Notes: generated from the letters alone by a model not told the origin. A stretch of 64,000 nt of DNA from Burkholderia catarinensis (GCF_001883705.2 NZ_MDEQ02000014.1:62001-126000); one strand, 5' to 3'. Positions 1-9,951 are shown, counted from the first letter of the stretch. Made by a program: numbers and translations.

Positions 1-339
1 GATGTGCTGCAGGCTTACGCCGTTGAGCCGTGCGAACTCGCGCAGCGCGCCGAGCTGGTACAGGATGTCGTGGACGAGCGCCTGCGGCGTTTCGGTGATC
101 GTGCGGCGACCGAAGCCGACCAGATCGCGAAAGCCCGGATGCGCGCCGATCCCGACGCCGGCGTCGCGGGCGAGCTGCACCGTGCGCGCCATGATGTTCG
201 GATCGCCGGCATGAAAACCGGTGGCGATGTTCGCCGAGCTGATGAGCGGCATGATCTGCTCGTCGACGCCGTCGCCGATCGTCCACGGGCCGAAACCTTC
301 GCCCATGTCGGAATTCAGGTCGACACTGTGCTTCCTCAT
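1..339 (-). CDS. pxpA: 5-oxoprolinase subunit A (LamB/YcsF family), N-terminal part
   Basis: The 113 visible codons begin [19 protein letters not shown] and include the stretches [11 protein letters not shown] and [10 protein letters not shown], which are hallmark LamB/YcsF sequences. PxpA works with PxpB and PxpC as the prokaryotic ATP-dependent 5-oxoprolinase that opens 5-oxoproline to glutamate in the cytoplasm. The gene runs off the left edge, so its C-terminal half and any partner genes are outside the window. It is divergent from the LysR gene at 587, and the shared 247-bp spacer holds a palindrome at 419-434, so that regulator is a plausible controller (inference). Confidence 0.85.
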   Translation of the reverse strand, partial: MRKHSVDLNSDMGEGFGPWTIGDGVDEQIMPLISSANIATGFHAGDPNIMARTVQLARDAGVGIGAHPGFRDLVGFGRRTITETPQALVHDILYQLGALREFARLNGVSLQHI

Positions 340-418
340 ACGGTTCGTTCCTCCAGGTTCTCCGGTTTCGCGTGCGCCGAAACCGTGTTGAACGCAGGTT
401 AGCCGTGCGGGGTGCGTC

Positions 419-434
419 AAAATAGTTCTATTTT
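419..434. promoter_or_regulatory. Perfect 7-2-7 palindrome between divergent genes, candidate operator
   Basis: AAAATAG-TT-CTATTTT reads the same on both strands and sits in an AT-rich patch 80 bp upstream of pxpA and 153 bp upstream of the LysR gene. Divergent LysR genes commonly bind such dyads. Binding is inferred from location and symmetry only. Confidence 0.4.
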
Positions 435-586
435 TGTATGCAACGGTATCGATTTTTCAGATATCGCGCGATACGACCGCGCAGCGCCGCCGCAGGCGGG
501 TGTGCGCGGGTCGGGTGGCCATGGATTGCCGTCGGCGGGGCGGTTGATATGATGTTTGCCGTGCACCCATCAGTTTTCCACCCGAC

Positions 587-1504
587 ATGGCCCTGACCCT
601 CAGACAGCTCAAGTACTTTGTCGCGACCGCCGAGCTCGGACAGATCTCGCAGGCCGCGATCCAGCTCACGATCTCGCAGTCGGCCGTGACGAGCGCGATC
701 AAGGAGCTGGAGGAAAATCTCGGCACGCAGCTGTTCCTGCGCACGTCGGCGGGCGTGACGCTCACCGATACCGGGCGGCGCTTTCTCAATCATGCGTACA
801 CGATCCTGTCGTCGGTCGACGAGGCGATGCGGATCCCGAATCTCGAAAGCACGCTGACCGGCACGCTCGCGATCGCCGCGAGCTACACGGTGCTCGGCTA
901 TTTCCTGCCGCATCACGTGCTGCGGCTGAATACGCTCTATCCGCGCTTGACGATCCACCTGCACGAGCTGAACCGCGAGTCGATCGAGGAAGGGTTGATC
1001 GCGGGCCGCTACGACATGGCCGTGCTGCTCACGTCGAACGTGTCGAATCCCGAGCTCGTGCTGGAGCCCGTGATCCATTCGGTGCGCCGGCTGTGGGTCG
1101 GCGCGCATCATCCGCTGCTCGGTCGCGAGAGCGTCACGTTTGCGGAGGTCGCGCACGAGCCGTTCGTGATGCTGACGGTGGACGAGGCCGGGCAGACGGC
1201 GCTGCGCTACTGGAACGAGACACCGTACCGGCCGAACGTGATCCTGCGCACATCGTCGGTCGAGGCCGTGCGCAGTATGGTCGCGAACGGCAGCGGCGTC
1301 GCGATCCTGTCCGACATGGTGTATCGCCCATGGTCGCTCGAAGGGCGGCGTATCGAGACGATCGTGCTGCGCGATCCGGTGCCGCCGATGAGCGTCGGCC
1401 TCGCGTGGCGCAAGAACATCGAGCTGAGCCCCGCGATGCACGCGGTGCGCGACTACTTCCGGCACACGTTCATGGAGCCGCGCGCACTGGGCGGCGCGAC
1501 CTGA
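587..1504 (+). CDS. LysR family transcriptional regulator
   Basis: A 305-residue LysR-type regulator. It opens MALTLRQLKYFVATAELGQI and has the usual N-terminal winged helix-turn-helix (about residues 1-60, containing SQSAVTSAIKELEENLG). A periplasmic-binding-like effector domain follows from about residue 90. Length is normal for the family. It is transcribed away from pxpA, suggesting control of the 5-oxoproline utilisation genes, though the ligand cannot be read from sequence. The ATG at 587 is the only start giving a complete HTH. A hairpin terminator lies 19 bp past the stop. Confidence 0.88.
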   Translation: MALTLRQLKYFVATAELGQISQAAIQLTISQSAVTSAIKELEENLGTQLFLRTSAGVTLTDTGRRFLNHAYTILSSVDEAMRIPNLESTLTGTLAIAASYTVLGYFLPHHVLRLNTLYPRLTIHLHELNRESIEEGLIAGRYDMAVLLTSNVSNPELVLEPVIHSVRRLWVGAHHPLLGRESVTFAEVAHEPFVMLTVDEAGQTALRYWNETPYRPNVILRTSSVEAVRSMVANGSGVAILSDMVYRPWSLEGRRIETIVLRDPVPPMSVGLAWRKNIELSPAMHAVRDYFRHTFMEPRALGGAT

Positions 1505-1522
1505 GCGGTGCGCAAGGGCGTA

Positions 1523-1550
1523 AAAAAGCCGGGACGCATCCCGGCTTTTT
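1523..1550. terminator. Bidirectional intrinsic terminator between the LysR gene and bioB
   Basis: GCCGGGA and TCCCGGC pair around a CGCA loop, flanked by five A on the left and five T on the right. It can terminate the LysR transcript rightward and the bio operon leftward. Confidence 0.88.
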
Positions 1551-1583
1551 CGTTGGCGGGCCGGGCCCGCCGGCGGGTGCCGC

Positions 1584-2603
1584 TTACGCGTTTTCCGACA
1601 GCGCGTCGGCCTGGCTCGAGCGGATGCCGAGACGTTCGAACAGCGCGCGGTCGCGCTGCGTCTGCGGGTTGCTCGTCGTCAGCAGCTGGTCGCCGTAGAA
1701 CATCGAGTTCGCGCCCGCGAGGAAGCACATCGCCTGCATCGCATCGTCGAGCTGCTCGCGGCCGGCCGACAGGCGCACGACGGCCTTCGGCATCGTGATG
1801 CGCGCGACCGCGATTGTGCGCACGAATTCGAACGGGTCGAGCGGCGCCGTGCCTTCGAGCGGCGTGCCTTCGATCGCGACGAGGTTGTTGATCGGCACCG
1901 ATTCCGGATACGGGTTCAGGTTCGCGAGCTGCGAGATCAGGCCCGCGCGCTCGCGGCGCGATTCGCCCATCCCGATGATGCCGCCGCAGCACACGTTGAT
2001 GCCTGCATCGCGCACGCGGTCGAGCGTGTCGAGGCGGTCCTGGTACGTGCGCGTCGAGATCACCTGGCCGTAGAACTCCGGCGACGTGTCGAGGTTGTGG
2101 TTGTAGTAGTCGAGGCCCGCGCCGGCGAGCTGCTGCGCCTGTTCGTCCTCGAGCATGCCGAGCGTCATGCAGGTCTCGAGGCCGAGTTCCTTCACGCCGC
2201 GCACCATCTCGGTCAGCGCCGGCATGTGGCGCTCCTTCGGGTTACGCCACGCGGCGCCCATGCAGAAGCGGCTCGCACCGTTCGCCTTCGCCGCGCGCGC
2301 GGCATCGAGCACCGTGTCGACGTCCATCAGCTTCTCGGCCTTCAGGCCCGTGTCGTGATGCGACGACTGCGAGCAGTAGCCGCAATCTTCCTCGCAGCCG
2401 CCCGTCTTGATCGACAGCAGCGTCGACAGCTGCACCGCGTTCGCGTCGAAGTGCTCGCGATGCACCTGCTGCGCGCGGAAGATCAGGTCGTTGAACGGCA
2501 GTGCGAACAGCGCGACGACGTCGGCGACGCGCCAGCGCTGCGGGGCCGGCGCAGCCACGGGAATCGCGTCGGGTTGCACGGCGGCGGTCTGGGCTTGGGT
2601 CAT
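1584..2603 (-). CDS. bioB: Biotin synthase
   Basis: A 339-residue radical SAM enzyme that inserts sulfur into dethiobiotin, the last step of biotin synthesis. The SAM-cluster motif is C70-EED-C74-GY-C77, inside [16 protein letters not shown]. The rest is a TIM barrel containing the conserved [11 protein letters not shown] segment. The chosen ATG has an AGGAAA ribosome-binding site 7 bases upstream. About 20 residues precede the conserved core, as in other Burkholderiales BioB proteins. It is the last gene of the minus-strand bioA-F-D-B operon, 41 bp after bioD, and ends at the terminator at 1523-1550. Confidence 0.97.
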   Translation of the reverse strand: MTQAQTAAVQPDAIPVAAPAPQRWRVADVVALFALPFNDLIFRAQQVHREHFDANAVQLSTLLSIKTGGCEEDCGYCSQSSHHDTGLKAEKLMDVDTVLDAARAAKANGASRFCMGAAWRNPKERHMPALTEMVRGVKELGLETCMTLGMLEDEQAQQLAGAGLDYYNHNLDTSPEFYGQVISTRTYQDRLDTLDRVRDAGINVCCGGIIGMGESRRERAGLISQLANLNPYPESVPINNLVAIEGTPLEGTAPLDPFEFVRTIAVARITMPKAVVRLSAGREQLDDAMQAMCFLAGANSMFYGDQLLTTSNPQTQRDRALFERLGIRSSQADALSENA

Positions 2604-2644
2604 TTCGTTTTCCTGTCCTGGGCGGGATTGGGGGATGAGTTGAG

Positions 2645-3364
2645 TCAAGGCCGCGCGGTGCGCAGCGTCTCGACGAGCGAGGCGATGTCGAGCATCGCCG
2701 CGGCGGATTCGGGGGCGGCCGGCGTCATGTGCGCGATGCGGCCGAGCAGCGGCGCGTGGTGTTCGCGCTGGAGCCAGTCGCGGAGCGTCGCGACGTTCTC
2801 GTCGGCGAACGACATGGCCGGGTCGACGTGGTTCGCGACCCAGCCCGCGAGCGTGAGGCCGCGCTGGCGAATCGCGTCGGCCGTCAGCAGCGCGTGGCTG
2901 ATGCAGCCGAGCCGCACGCCGACGACGAGCACGACGGGCAGGCCGAGCGCGACCGCGAGATCGGCCGTGTCCTGCGTGTCGTTCAGCGGCACGCGGAAGC
3001 CGCCGACGCCTTCGACGACGACGACATCCGCGCGCGTCAGCGCTTCGCGATGGCACGCGACGATCGTGTCGAGATCGAGCGTCACGCCTTCCTGCGCGGC
3101 GACGATATGCGGCGCGGCCGGGGCCTTCAGCAGGAACGGCGTGCGCAGCTCGGGCGGCAGCACGACGTTCGCGGCCGCGTCGAGCTGGTCCGCATCCTCG
3201 TTGCGCCAGATGCCGTCGCGTTCATACGCGCCGGCCGCGACGGGCTTCAGGGCCGCCGCGCGCAGGCCGTGCCGCGCGAAGCCGTGCAGCATCGCGGCCG
3301 ATACGAAGGTCTTGCCGATTTCGGTGTCGGTGCCGGTGACGAAAAGGGAGAGCGGGGCCGTCAT
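2645..3364 (-). CDS. bioD: Dethiobiotin synthetase
   Basis: A 239-residue ATP-dependent carboxylase-cyclase that converts 7,8-diaminopelargonate and CO2 to dethiobiotin. The P-loop G11-TDTEIGK-T19 is the diagnostic BioD version of Walker A, and VVEGVGGF follows near residue 119. Its ATG overlaps the bioF stop codon (ATGA), so translation is probably coupled. The length is standard for the family. Confidence 0.96.
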   Translation of the reverse strand: MTAPLSLFVTGTDTEIGKTFVSAAMLHGFARHGLRAAALKPVAAGAYERDGIWRNEDADQLDAAANVVLPPELRTPFLLKAPAAPHIVAAQEGVTLDLDTIVACHREALTRADVVVVEGVGGFRVPLNDTQDTADLAVALGLPVVLVVGVRLGCISHALLTADAIRQRGLTLAGWVANHVDPAMSFADENVATLRDWLQREHHAPLLGRIAHMTPAAPESAAAMLDIASLVETLRTARP

Positions 3365-4551
3365 GCAGCTTCCTCGCTGGCTTCGATCAACGCGGCTTCG
3401 AGCCGCGCGAGATCGTCGAACGAATGCGCGGCCGACAGCGATACGCGCAGCCGTGACGTCCCAACGGGCACCGTCGGCGGCCGGATCGCGGGCACCCACA
3501 GGCCGTGTGCGTCGAGCGCGCGCATCGCCGCGAGCGTCGCGTCGTTGCTGCCGATCACGAGCGGCTGCACGGCCGTGTGCGAATCGACCGGCTGCCAGCG
3601 CGTGTTGCGCAGCAGCGCCCGCGTGCGTTCGATCAGCGTGGCGAGATGCGCGCGTCGCGCGTCGCCTTCGTCGCCCGCGATCACCTTCAGGCTGGCCGAT
3701 ACCGCGTGCGCGACGGCCGGCGGCGCGGCCGTCGTGAAGATGTAGCTGCGCGCGCGCTGGATCATCCATTCGATCACGGTCTCGTGCGCGATCACGAATG
3801 CGCCCGCGACGCCGGCAGCCTTGCCGAGCGTGCCGACGTACACGAGATGAGGCGAACGCAGCGCGGCCGCCGCGAGCGCGCCGCGGCCCTGGGGGCCAAG
3901 CACGCCGAAGCCGTGCGCATCGTCGACGACGAGCCATGCGCCGTGACGTTCGGCCAGCGCGACGAGTTCGGCGAGCGGCGCGACATCGCCGTCCATGCTG
4001 AACACGGTGTCGCTGACGATCAGTTTCGTTTCGGCATCCGATGCTTCGAGCAGCGCGGCGAGCGCGGCCGTGTCCGCATGCGGATAGACCTGCACGTTCG
4101 CGCGCGACAGCCGCATGCCGTCGATCAGCGACGCGTGGTTCAGCGCGTCGGAGAAGATCGTCGCGCCCTTGGCCGTCAGCGCCGTCATCGCGGCGAGGTT
4201 CGCCATGTAGCCGGTGCTGAAGTACAGCGCGCGCGGCGCGTCGCTGAAGCCGCCCGCGAAGCCCGCGAGTTCGTCCTCGAGCGTCGCGTGCGCGCGCGAA
4301 TGGCCGCCGAGCAGGTGCGAGCCGCCGCTGCCGGAACCGTAGCGCTGCGCGCCTTCGGCGAACGCGGCGACGAGCGCCGGGTGCGCGGCGAGGCCGAGAT
4401 AGTCGTTGCTAGCGAAGCCGACGATCTCGCGGCCGTCGACGGTCATGCGCGCGTCGCACGCGGTGTCGGCGGTGCGGCGCACACGGCGCAGCCCTTGCGC
4501 GTCGAGATCGGCGAGACCGCGTTGCAGGGTGTCGAGCAGAGGGTTCGTCAC
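3361..4551 (-). CDS. bioF: 8-amino-7-oxononanoate synthase
   Basis: A PLP-dependent enzyme condensing pimeloyl-thioester with L-alanine. Visible motifs are [10 protein letters not shown] near the N-terminus, [13 protein letters not shown], the PLP-pocket VDDAHGFGV and the Schiff-base lysine in [13 protein letters not shown]. The GTG start at 4551 gives 396 residues, the normal family size, and has GGGAGG just upstream. The frame stays open to an ATG at 4683 that overlaps the bioA stop. That alternative would add 44 residues encoded entirely by a GC-rich repeat (4552-4680). I prefer the GTG from family length; the start needs protein evidence. Confidence 0.93.
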   Translation of the reverse strand: MTNPLLDTLQRGLADLDAQGLRRVRRTADTACDARMTVDGREIVGFASNDYLGLAAHPALVAAFAEGAQRYGSGSGGSHLLGGHSRAHATLEDELAGFAGGFSDAPRALYFSTGYMANLAAMTALTAKGATIFSDALNHASLIDGMRLSRANVQVYPHADTAALAALLEASDAETKLIVSDTVFSMDGDVAPLAELVALAERHGAWLVVDDAHGFGVLGPQGRGALAAAALRSPHLVYVGTLGKAAGVAGAFVIAHETVIEWMIQRARSYIFTTAAPPAVAHAVSASLKVIAGDEGDARRAHLATLIERTRALLRNTRWQPVDSHTAVQPLVIGSNDATLAAMRALDAHGLWVPAIRPPTVPVGTSRLRVSLSAAHSFDDLARLEAALIEASEEAA

Positions 4552-4680
4552 TGCCTCCCGCCGGGCCGTCCCGAGGGAGGCGGCAGCCCCCTCGGGGGGA
4601 GCCGTGCATGGGACCGGAGTAAGCGCCGAAGCGCCAACTCCGGTCGACAGCGAACGAAGTGAGCGTGGGGGCTGTTGTGT
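4552..4680. repeat. Extragenic hairpin-rich repeat between bioA and bioF
   Basis: This 129-bp block can form several hairpins. The clearest is ACCGGAGT with ACTCCGGT (about 4614-4646); a C-run/G-run pair (CCCCCTCGGGGGGAG) and CTGCC/GGCAG arms lie beside it. Its sequence style, including CGAACGAAGTGAGCG and GGGGGCTGTTGTG, resembles dispersed extragenic elements I know from Burkholderiales genomes. No second copy is visible in this window. It separates the bioA stop from the normal BioF start and contains no stop codon in the bioF frame. Confidence 0.6.
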
Positions 4681-6026
4681 CATCGGCCGATTTCCTCCAG
4701 CGTTGCGTCGAGCGTGTCGCGCGTGCGCTGCGCAAGCCACGCGATGTCGTCGTCGCTCATCACGTACGGCGGCATCAGGTACACGGTTGTGCCGATCGGG
4801 CGCAGCAGCAGTTCGCGCTCCAGCGCGCGTTCGAAGAAGCGCCGCGAGAAGCCGCGCGCCGCATCGCCGTCGAGCGCGACGTCGAACGCGAACAGCGTGC
4901 CGCGCTCGCGCAGGTGGCGCACCTGCGGGTGCGCATCGAGCGGCGCGAGCGCCGCGCGCATCGTCGCCGACTTGCGGGCATTGGCCGCGAGCACGTCGTC
5001 GCGTGCGAACAGGTCGAGCGTCGCGACCGCCGCGCGGCACGCGAGCGGGTTGCCCGTGTACGAATGCGAGTGCAGGAAGCCGCGCGTCGTGTCGTCGTCG
5101 TAGAACGCCGCGAACACGTCGTCGCGCGTGAGCACGAGCGACAGCGGCAGGTAGCCGCCGCTGATGCCCTTCGACAGGCACAGGAAATCGGGCCAGACGC
5201 CGGCCTGCTCGCACGCGAAGAAGGTGCCCGTGCGGCCGCAGCCGACCGCGATCTCGTCGGCGATCAGGTGCACGCCGAATTCGTCGCACAGCGCGCGCAG
5301 CCCGCGCACGTATGACGGATCGTGCATCGCCATGCCGGCCGCGCATTGCACGAGCGGCTCGACGATCAGCGCGGCGATCCGGTCGCCGCGTTCGGCGAAC
5401 AGGCGCCGCACGTCCGCGAGCGCGCGTCCCGCGACGTCGGCGGCCGTCTCGCCCGGCAGCGCGCCGCGCGTATCGGGCGACGCGACGACATGCGCATGGC
5501 GGATCAACGGGTCGTACGCATCCTTGAACAGCGCGACGTCGGTCACGCCGAGCGCGCCGATCGTCTCGCCGTGATAGCTGTTCGCGACGCAGACGAATTC
5601 CTGCTTCCCCGCGCGGCCGCGGTTGCGCCACGCGTGGAAGCTCATCTTCAGCGCGATCTCGACGGCCGACGCGCCGTCCGACGCGAAGAACGCATGGCCG
5701 AGCGTGCGCGCGGTGAGCGCGTGCAGCCGCTCGGCGAGCTCGATCGCGGGCTCGTGCGTGCAACCGGCGAGCATCGCGTGCTCGAGCGTGTCGAGCTGGT
5801 CCTTCAGCGCCGCGTTGATGTCCGGGTTCGCATGGCCGAACAGGTTGACCCACCACGAACTGATCGCGTCGAAGTAGCGGCGGCCGTCGCGGTCGTACAG
5901 CCACACGCCCGCGCCGCGCGCGACGGGGACGAGCGGCAGGCGCTCGTGATGCTTCATCTGGGTGCAGGGATGCCAGACCGCGCGCAGGCTGCGCGCGACC
6001 CAGTCGTCGGTGGCTGGCGTACTCAA
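4680..6026 (-). CDS. bioA: Adenosylmethionine-8-amino-7-oxononanoate aminotransferase
   Basis: A class III PLP aminotransferase of 448 residues that makes 7,8-diaminopelargonate using SAM as amino donor. Recognisable segments are [37 protein letters not shown] and the PLP lysine in [15 protein letters not shown] chose the TTG at 6026 because a GGAG lies five bases upstream and the protein then starts [14 protein letters not shown] like its homologues. An upstream ATG at 6119 would add 31 residues of low-complexity sequence. It is the first gene of the bioAFDB operon. Confidence 0.93.
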   Translation of the reverse strand: MSTPATDDWVARSLRAVWHPCTQMKHHERLPLVPVARGAGVWLYDRDGRRYFDAISSWWVNLFGHANPDINAALKDQLDTLEHAMLAGCTHEPAIELAERLHALTARTLGHAFFASDGASAVEIALKMSFHAWRNRGRAGKQEFVCVANSYHGETIGALGVTDVALFKDAYDPLIRHAHVVASPDTRGALPGETAADVAGRALADVRRLFAERGDRIAALIVEPLVQCAAGMAMHDPSYVRGLRALCDEFGVHLIADEIAVGCGRTGTFFACEQAGVWPDFLCLSKGISGGYLPLSLVLTRDDVFAAFYDDDTTRGFLHSHSYTGNPLACRAAVATLDLFARDDVLAANARKSATMRAALAPLDAHPQVRHLRERGTLFAFDVALDGDAARGFSRRFFERALERELLLRPIGTTVYLMPPYVMSDDDIAWLAQRTRDTLDATLEEIGR

Positions 6027-6493
6027 GGCAACTCCGGGGGGTAAAACGGCTGCGCGGCATCGACGGGATGCCGCGCAGCGAGACACGAAACGCGCTGAGA
6101 TTAGCGTGTTCCGCGACACGTTGCACTAGCGGTTACAAACGCCGCAAAGCCTTGTGGAGCGGGAGTTCGGCGCAGTTCAGGGGCGCTCGGAACGGTACGC
6201 GGCGGATGCGTGGAAATGGCCGCAGATGACGACGTTCGAGTGACACCCCCCGACAGGAAAAATCGCGGGGTACGGGGCGGCGCGATCGCGAAAAATCGGG
6301 GATCGAAGAAGGGCGCGGTAGAGCGGGTTGGTGAAGCGAGGTGACGTCACGCGCGAAAGGCGGCGGCCGAATGATCTGCGGAATCGGGTGTGAAAACGGG
6401 CTGCCGGAACGGCATGCGACGGCGCGCGGCGCGATCGCGAGCGGGAGAACCGCGGAGAAAGCAGAAGGGGCGCGGCGTGCGGGCCGCCGCGCG
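6027..6493. other. 467-bp intergenic region upstream of the biotin operon
   Basis: The stretch must contain the bioA promoter. On the minus strand TAATCT near 6100 could be a -10, but its -35 is poor. A palindrome CGTGTTCCGCGACACG occupies 6105-6120. I see no BirA-type operator with both halves and no convincing gene. Low-complexity A/G-rich sequence fills much of 6240-6493. Confidence 0.5.
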
Positions 6494-7768
6494 TCAGCGC
6501 GAAGCCAGCGCGCGCGTATCGGTGTCGCGCGTGTTGCCGTCGCCGTTGTCGGCCGTCTGCGTCGTGTTCGCGTTCCACACGACGCGGTCGTTGACCGCAT
6601 ACAGCCGGCACGCGCCCGCGTCTTGCTTCGCGCAATTGTCGAGCGCGAGCGCCATCGGGTCGTCGCCGCCTTCGGCCCACGACCACGCGCCCGCCGACGA
6701 CACCGCGAACGCGCGGCTCGGATGCTGGTTCAGGAAGCGGCGATAGCCTTCGCGGCCGGCTTCGTCGACATACGGCACCGCGTTGACCGCGTCGATGGAC
6801 GCATAGCCGGTCGCCTTGGGCTCGTGCGGGTTCGCGACCGCATAGCGTACCGAGGTCGGCAGGTTCAGTTGCGCGAGGAATGCATTGACGGCCGGCCACC
6901 AGATGGGCACGCCGTCGCGATCGACGATCAGCCGGTGCGCGTCGTCCTTGTAGCGGCCGAAATCGATGAACCGGGCCTGCGTGCCGTGCGACACGTACGC
7001 GTCGTGCATTTGCGCGACGAGCGCGGGCGTCCACACCGAATCGTTGTCGCCGTACAGCCACAGCGACCGCACGGCCGTGTGCGCGCCGTACTGGTCGAAC
7101 GCGTCGACGAGGTTGCGCTGCCAGCCGTCGCACAGGTCCTGGCGCAGCCCGCCGGAGAAGTTGATGATGCCGCGCACGCCCGGTGCGGCTTCGGTGCCGT
7201 ACGCGATCGATGCGAGGCCGCCGTGCGACGTGCCGGCGACGACGATGCGCGACGCATCGACGTACGACTGGCGCGACATGTAGCGAACCGTCGCGTCGAC
7301 GTCGGCGGCCTGCGCGAGGCCGTTCTTGCCGACGTCGCAGCCTTCCTGCTGGTACGTGCCGCCCGAACCGGCGAAGCCCTGGCGGTTCGGCGCGATCACC
7401 GCATAGCCGCGACGCACGAATTCGCGTGCGAACGCGAGCGGCCGGCTGCGCGGCTGCAAATGGAGATCGCCGGTGTTCTTGCCGTGGTTGAAGACGACGA
7501 GCGGGAACGGGCCGGGGCCGTCCGGCTTGAAGAGCGTCGCCTCGAGCGTGACGGAGCCCGACGCATCGGCCGGAATGCGGAGGATCTGCTCGTTGAGGCC
7601 GGCCGCGACCTGCGGCAGGTTCGAGTCGCCGTAATCGAAGCGCTCGGCGTGGGCGAGCGGCCCGCTGGCGGTGCCGGCACCCGTATTCGCGTTCGGCAGC
7701 GTACCGGCCTGAGCGGCCGACAGCGCACCGGCCGCCATCCATCCCACCAATACCTTGCTGAACGCCAT
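6494..7768 (-). CDS. Exported alpha/beta hydrolase (dienelactone hydrolase-like)
   Basis: A 424-residue protein with a signal peptide (MAFSKVLVGWMAAGALSAAQA, cleavage after about residue 21). An alpha/beta-hydrolase core follows: VVFNHGKN (oxyanion strand), APNRQGFAGSGG and the nucleophile elbow GTSHGG. LWLYGDNDSVW precedes the likely acid residue and DDAHRL may carry the catalytic histidine. It probably acts in the periplasm on an ester or peptide-like substrate. No operon partner is evident, and the exact substrate cannot be assigned. Confidence 0.82.
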   Translation of the reverse strand: MAFSKVLVGWMAAGALSAAQAGTLPNANTGAGTASGPLAHAERFDYGDSNLPQVAAGLNEQILRIPADASGSVTLEATLFKPDGPGPFPLVVFNHGKNTGDLHLQPRSRPLAFAREFVRRGYAVIAPNRQGFAGSGGTYQQEGCDVGKNGLAQAADVDATVRYMSRQSYVDASRIVVAGTSHGGLASIAYGTEAAPGVRGIINFSGGLRQDLCDGWQRNLVDAFDQYGAHTAVRSLWLYGDNDSVWTPALVAQMHDAYVSHGTQARFIDFGRYKDDAHRLIVDRDGVPIWWPAVNAFLAQLNLPTSVRYAVANPHEPKATGYASIDAVNAVPYVDEAGREGYRRFLNQHPSRAFAVSSAGAWSWAEGGDDPMALALDNCAKQDAGACRLYAVNDRVVWNANTTQTADNGDGNTRDTDTRALASR

Positions 7769-7874
7769 TCGTAAGCCCCGCCATGCAACATGACCAATTC
7801 GAGGTCATCGTAGCCCGACAAAATCGGGTTGTGCAATGCGGGAATTACCCGGCGTCTGACACAGCAACAATTTG

Positions 7875-8312
7875 TCAGCGTTCGCTTACTTCGCCGTCGA
7901 CATAGCGCCAGAAACCCTGCTCGTCGCGCTCGAAACGGCTCGTCTCGTGGAGCCGGTAAGCGCGTCCGCCAACCTTGTAGCGGGCCACGAATTCGACTTC
8001 CGCGTGCCGTTCGTCGAGCGGCACATGGCGTTTTACCGCGAGGCCGAGCCAGCGCGGCGCGTCGGGCGCGTCGGGGTCGGTGTCGAGATCGGGCGGGCAG
8101 GTGCGCGCCGCCCACGTCGCGCGCAGGTAGCCGGTCGCGCCGAGCACGTACGCGCTGTACCGCGAGCGCATCAACTCGAGCGCGGTCGGCGCGGCTTCGC
8201 CGCCGTCGATGAAGCGGCCGCAGCAGGCCGCGTAGCGCGGCGCCGGGGCTTTGCCGGCGGGAGCGGGGGACGCGCCGCCGCACGGGCACGCGTCAGGTCG
8301 GTTCAAAATCAT
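7875..8312 (-). CDS. YchJ family protein with SEC-C zinc-binding motif
   Basis: A 145-residue protein. The N-terminal cysteine cluster (CPCGG near residue 10 and YAACCG near 30) matches the SEC-C-type zinc motif of YchJ/UPF0225 proteins. It is followed by the family signature ELMRSRYSAYVLG and a C-terminal NTF2-like fold region (EVEFVARYKVGG, HETSRFERDEQG). The biological role is unknown. It lies 38 bp upstream of the SDR gene on the same strand, which may indicate co-transcription. Confidence 0.88.
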   Translation of the reverse strand: MILNRPDACPCGGASPAPAGKAPAPRYAACCGRFIDGGEAAPTALELMRSRYSAYVLGATGYLRATWAARTCPPDLDTDPDAPDAPRWLGLAVKRHVPLDERHAEVEFVARYKVGGRAYRLHETSRFERDEQGFWRYVDGEVSER

Positions 8313-8350
8313 GCGAAACGGGAATTAACGACGATTGGTTGTCGGCATGC

Positions 8351-9028
8351 TCACCAGCTCAGCTCGATGCCGTCGTACTGGAAGAACCGGCCGTTTGCCT
8401 GCGACACGTCCGCGCCGGATTCGGCGATCACGCGGCGCATGCCGGTCACGCTGGTTTCCGGATCGATCGCGGCCTGCGCGCCGCCCATGTCGGTGCGCAC
8501 CCAGCCGGGATGGAGCGAGATGCAGGCGGCGTGGCGGGTCTGCAGCGATGCGATCCGCAGCACGTCGTTCAGCGCGGCCTTGCTTGCGCGGTACAGCCAG
8601 CCGGTCGTGCCGGTCGCCTCGGCGATGCTGCCCATCCGGCTCGACACGACCGCCAGCACGCCGCGCGCATCCTCGACGAGCGGCAGCAGGATCGGCAGCA
8701 ACTGCATCGGCCCGCGCACGTTCGTATGCATGACCGCGTCGAAATCCTCGGCGGTGATCGCCTCGACGCCCTCGGTGCGCGGCCCGTAGACGCCCGATAC
8801 GAGCACGGCCGCATCGAGCCGCTCGCCGTCGAGCTTCCAGCCGAGCGCCGCGATCTGCTCGGGCTGCGCGATGTCGAGCGCATGCGCCTGTGCGCCGAGC
8901 GCGCGCAGCGCGGCGAGCGACGCTTCGTCGCGCGCGGTGGCGATCACGTTCCAGCCGTCGCGCCGGTATTGCCGGACAAATTCGCGGCCGAGGCCGCGCG
9001 ATGCGCCAACGATCAATATGGTTTTCAT
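8351..9028 (-). CDS. Short-chain dehydrogenase/reductase (C-factor-like)
   Basis: A 225-residue classical-type SDR. The Rossmann motif is IVGASRGLGREF at residues 5-16, and the catalytic pair is YRASK with an upstream serine in VVSSRMG. GWVRTDMGG is the usual PG-motif region. The short, cofactor-loop-poor form resembles CsgA-like SDRs. The ATG at 9028 has an AGGAG sequence at suitable spacing; a start 24 bp upstream lacks one. The substrate is unknown. Confidence 0.86.
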   Translation of the reverse strand: MKTILIVGASRGLGREFVRQYRRDGWNVIATARDEASLAALRALGAQAHALDIAQPEQIAALGWKLDGERLDAAVLVSGVYGPRTEGVEAITAEDFDAVMHTNVRGPMQLLPILLPLVEDARGVLAVVSSRMGSIAEATGTTGWLYRASKAALNDVLRIASLQTRHAACISLHPGWVRTDMGGAQAAIDPETSVTGMRRVIAESGADVSQANGRFFQYDGIELSW

Positions 9029-9127
9029 GCTCGTCGCTCCTTTCCTTGGCACCGCCTTGGCAGTCCCGGCGTCAGATTCGTTCGATGCGTGTCGTGGCCG
9101 CGTTGTGGCACCGCGGAGGCTTCGGCG

Positions 9128-9895
9128 TTACTTCGCGTCCCCGCACGGCTTCAGCGTGTCGGCGACCGCCTGCGCGACGTCGTCGAGCCGTGCCGCGTCC
9201 GCCGCGACCATGTCGTTGTCGGGTGCGTGCTGGCCGCGTGCGGTGAGCGCGGCGACGCAGCGCTTGTAGGTTTCGTCGAGCGCGTCGAAGTTCGACACGG
9301 CCATCCCGAGGTTGCGCATCCGCCCGTCGTGCACGCCGTACACGAGCCCGTGCACGGTGAGCGACTGGCCGCGCGCCCATGCGTCGTTGACGATCGTCGT
9401 GCGGCACACGTTGACGACCTGCTCGATCGCGTTCAGCTCGATCAGGCGGCGATAGCGCGCTTCGCCCACCGGCCATTCGTCGAGCAGCGCCGCATGGCGC
9501 TCGCGCACGTCCTGCACGTGATGCAGCCAGTTGTCCGCGAGGCCGACGCGCCGGTTGTGCAGCGCCGCGTTCACGCCCGAGCAGCCGTAGTGGCCGACGA
9601 CCATGATGTGCTTCACGCGCAGGATGTCGACCGCGAACTGGATCACCGACAGGCAGTTCAGGTCGCTGTGCACGACGACGTTCGCGATGTTGCGGTGCAC
9701 GAACACTTCGCCCGGCGGCAGCCCGATGATCTGGTTCGCCGGCACGCGCGAATCCGAGCAGCCGATCCACAGATATTCCGGCGCCTGCTGGTCGGCGAGA
9801 CGCGTGAAGAACTCCGGATCGTCGGCGAGCTTGCGCTTGACCCAGGCGTCGTTGTTGTCGAACAGGTGTGAAAGCGGATTGACTTGGGTGTTCAT
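9128..9895 (-). CDS. can: Beta-class carbonic anhydrase
   Basis: A 255-residue enzyme interconverting CO2 and bicarbonate in the cytoplasm. Zinc ligands are visible at C46 (in WIGC-S-D48-S-R50), H102 and C105 (in VVGHYGCSG). The CSDSRVPANQI and RNIANVV segments are diagnostic. Bicarbonate supply would support BioD and other carboxylation reactions. It sits between the SDR gene and aceK on the minus strand, 56 bp after aceK. Confidence 0.95.
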   Translation of the reverse strand: MNTQVNPLSHLFDNNDAWVKRKLADDPEFFTRLADQQAPEYLWIGCSDSRVPANQIIGLPPGEVFVHRNIANVVVHSDLNCLSVIQFAVDILRVKHIMVVGHYGCSGVNAALHNRRVGLADNWLHHVQDVRERHAALLDEWPVGEARYRRLIELNAIEQVVNVCRTTIVNDAWARGQSLTVHGLVYGVHDGRMRNLGMAVSNFDALDETYKRCVAALTARGQHAPDNDMVAADAARLDDVAQAVADTLKPCGDAK

Positions 9896-9951
9896 CAGTG
9901 TGGATTCCGTGTGCGGAAATCAGGGTGCTGGCGGGTTCGGTGTAACCGGCG

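Noticed and set aside
6024-6119. Longer BioA with a 31-residue N-terminal addition
   Set aside because: The added residues are not conserved-looking and have no ribosome site, whereas the TTG at 6026 has GGAG five bases away.
6027-6160. BirA operator upstream of bioA
   Set aside because: TTGTAACC near 6130 (minus strand) resembles half of one, but the matching second half is missing and this BirA has no DNA-binding domain.
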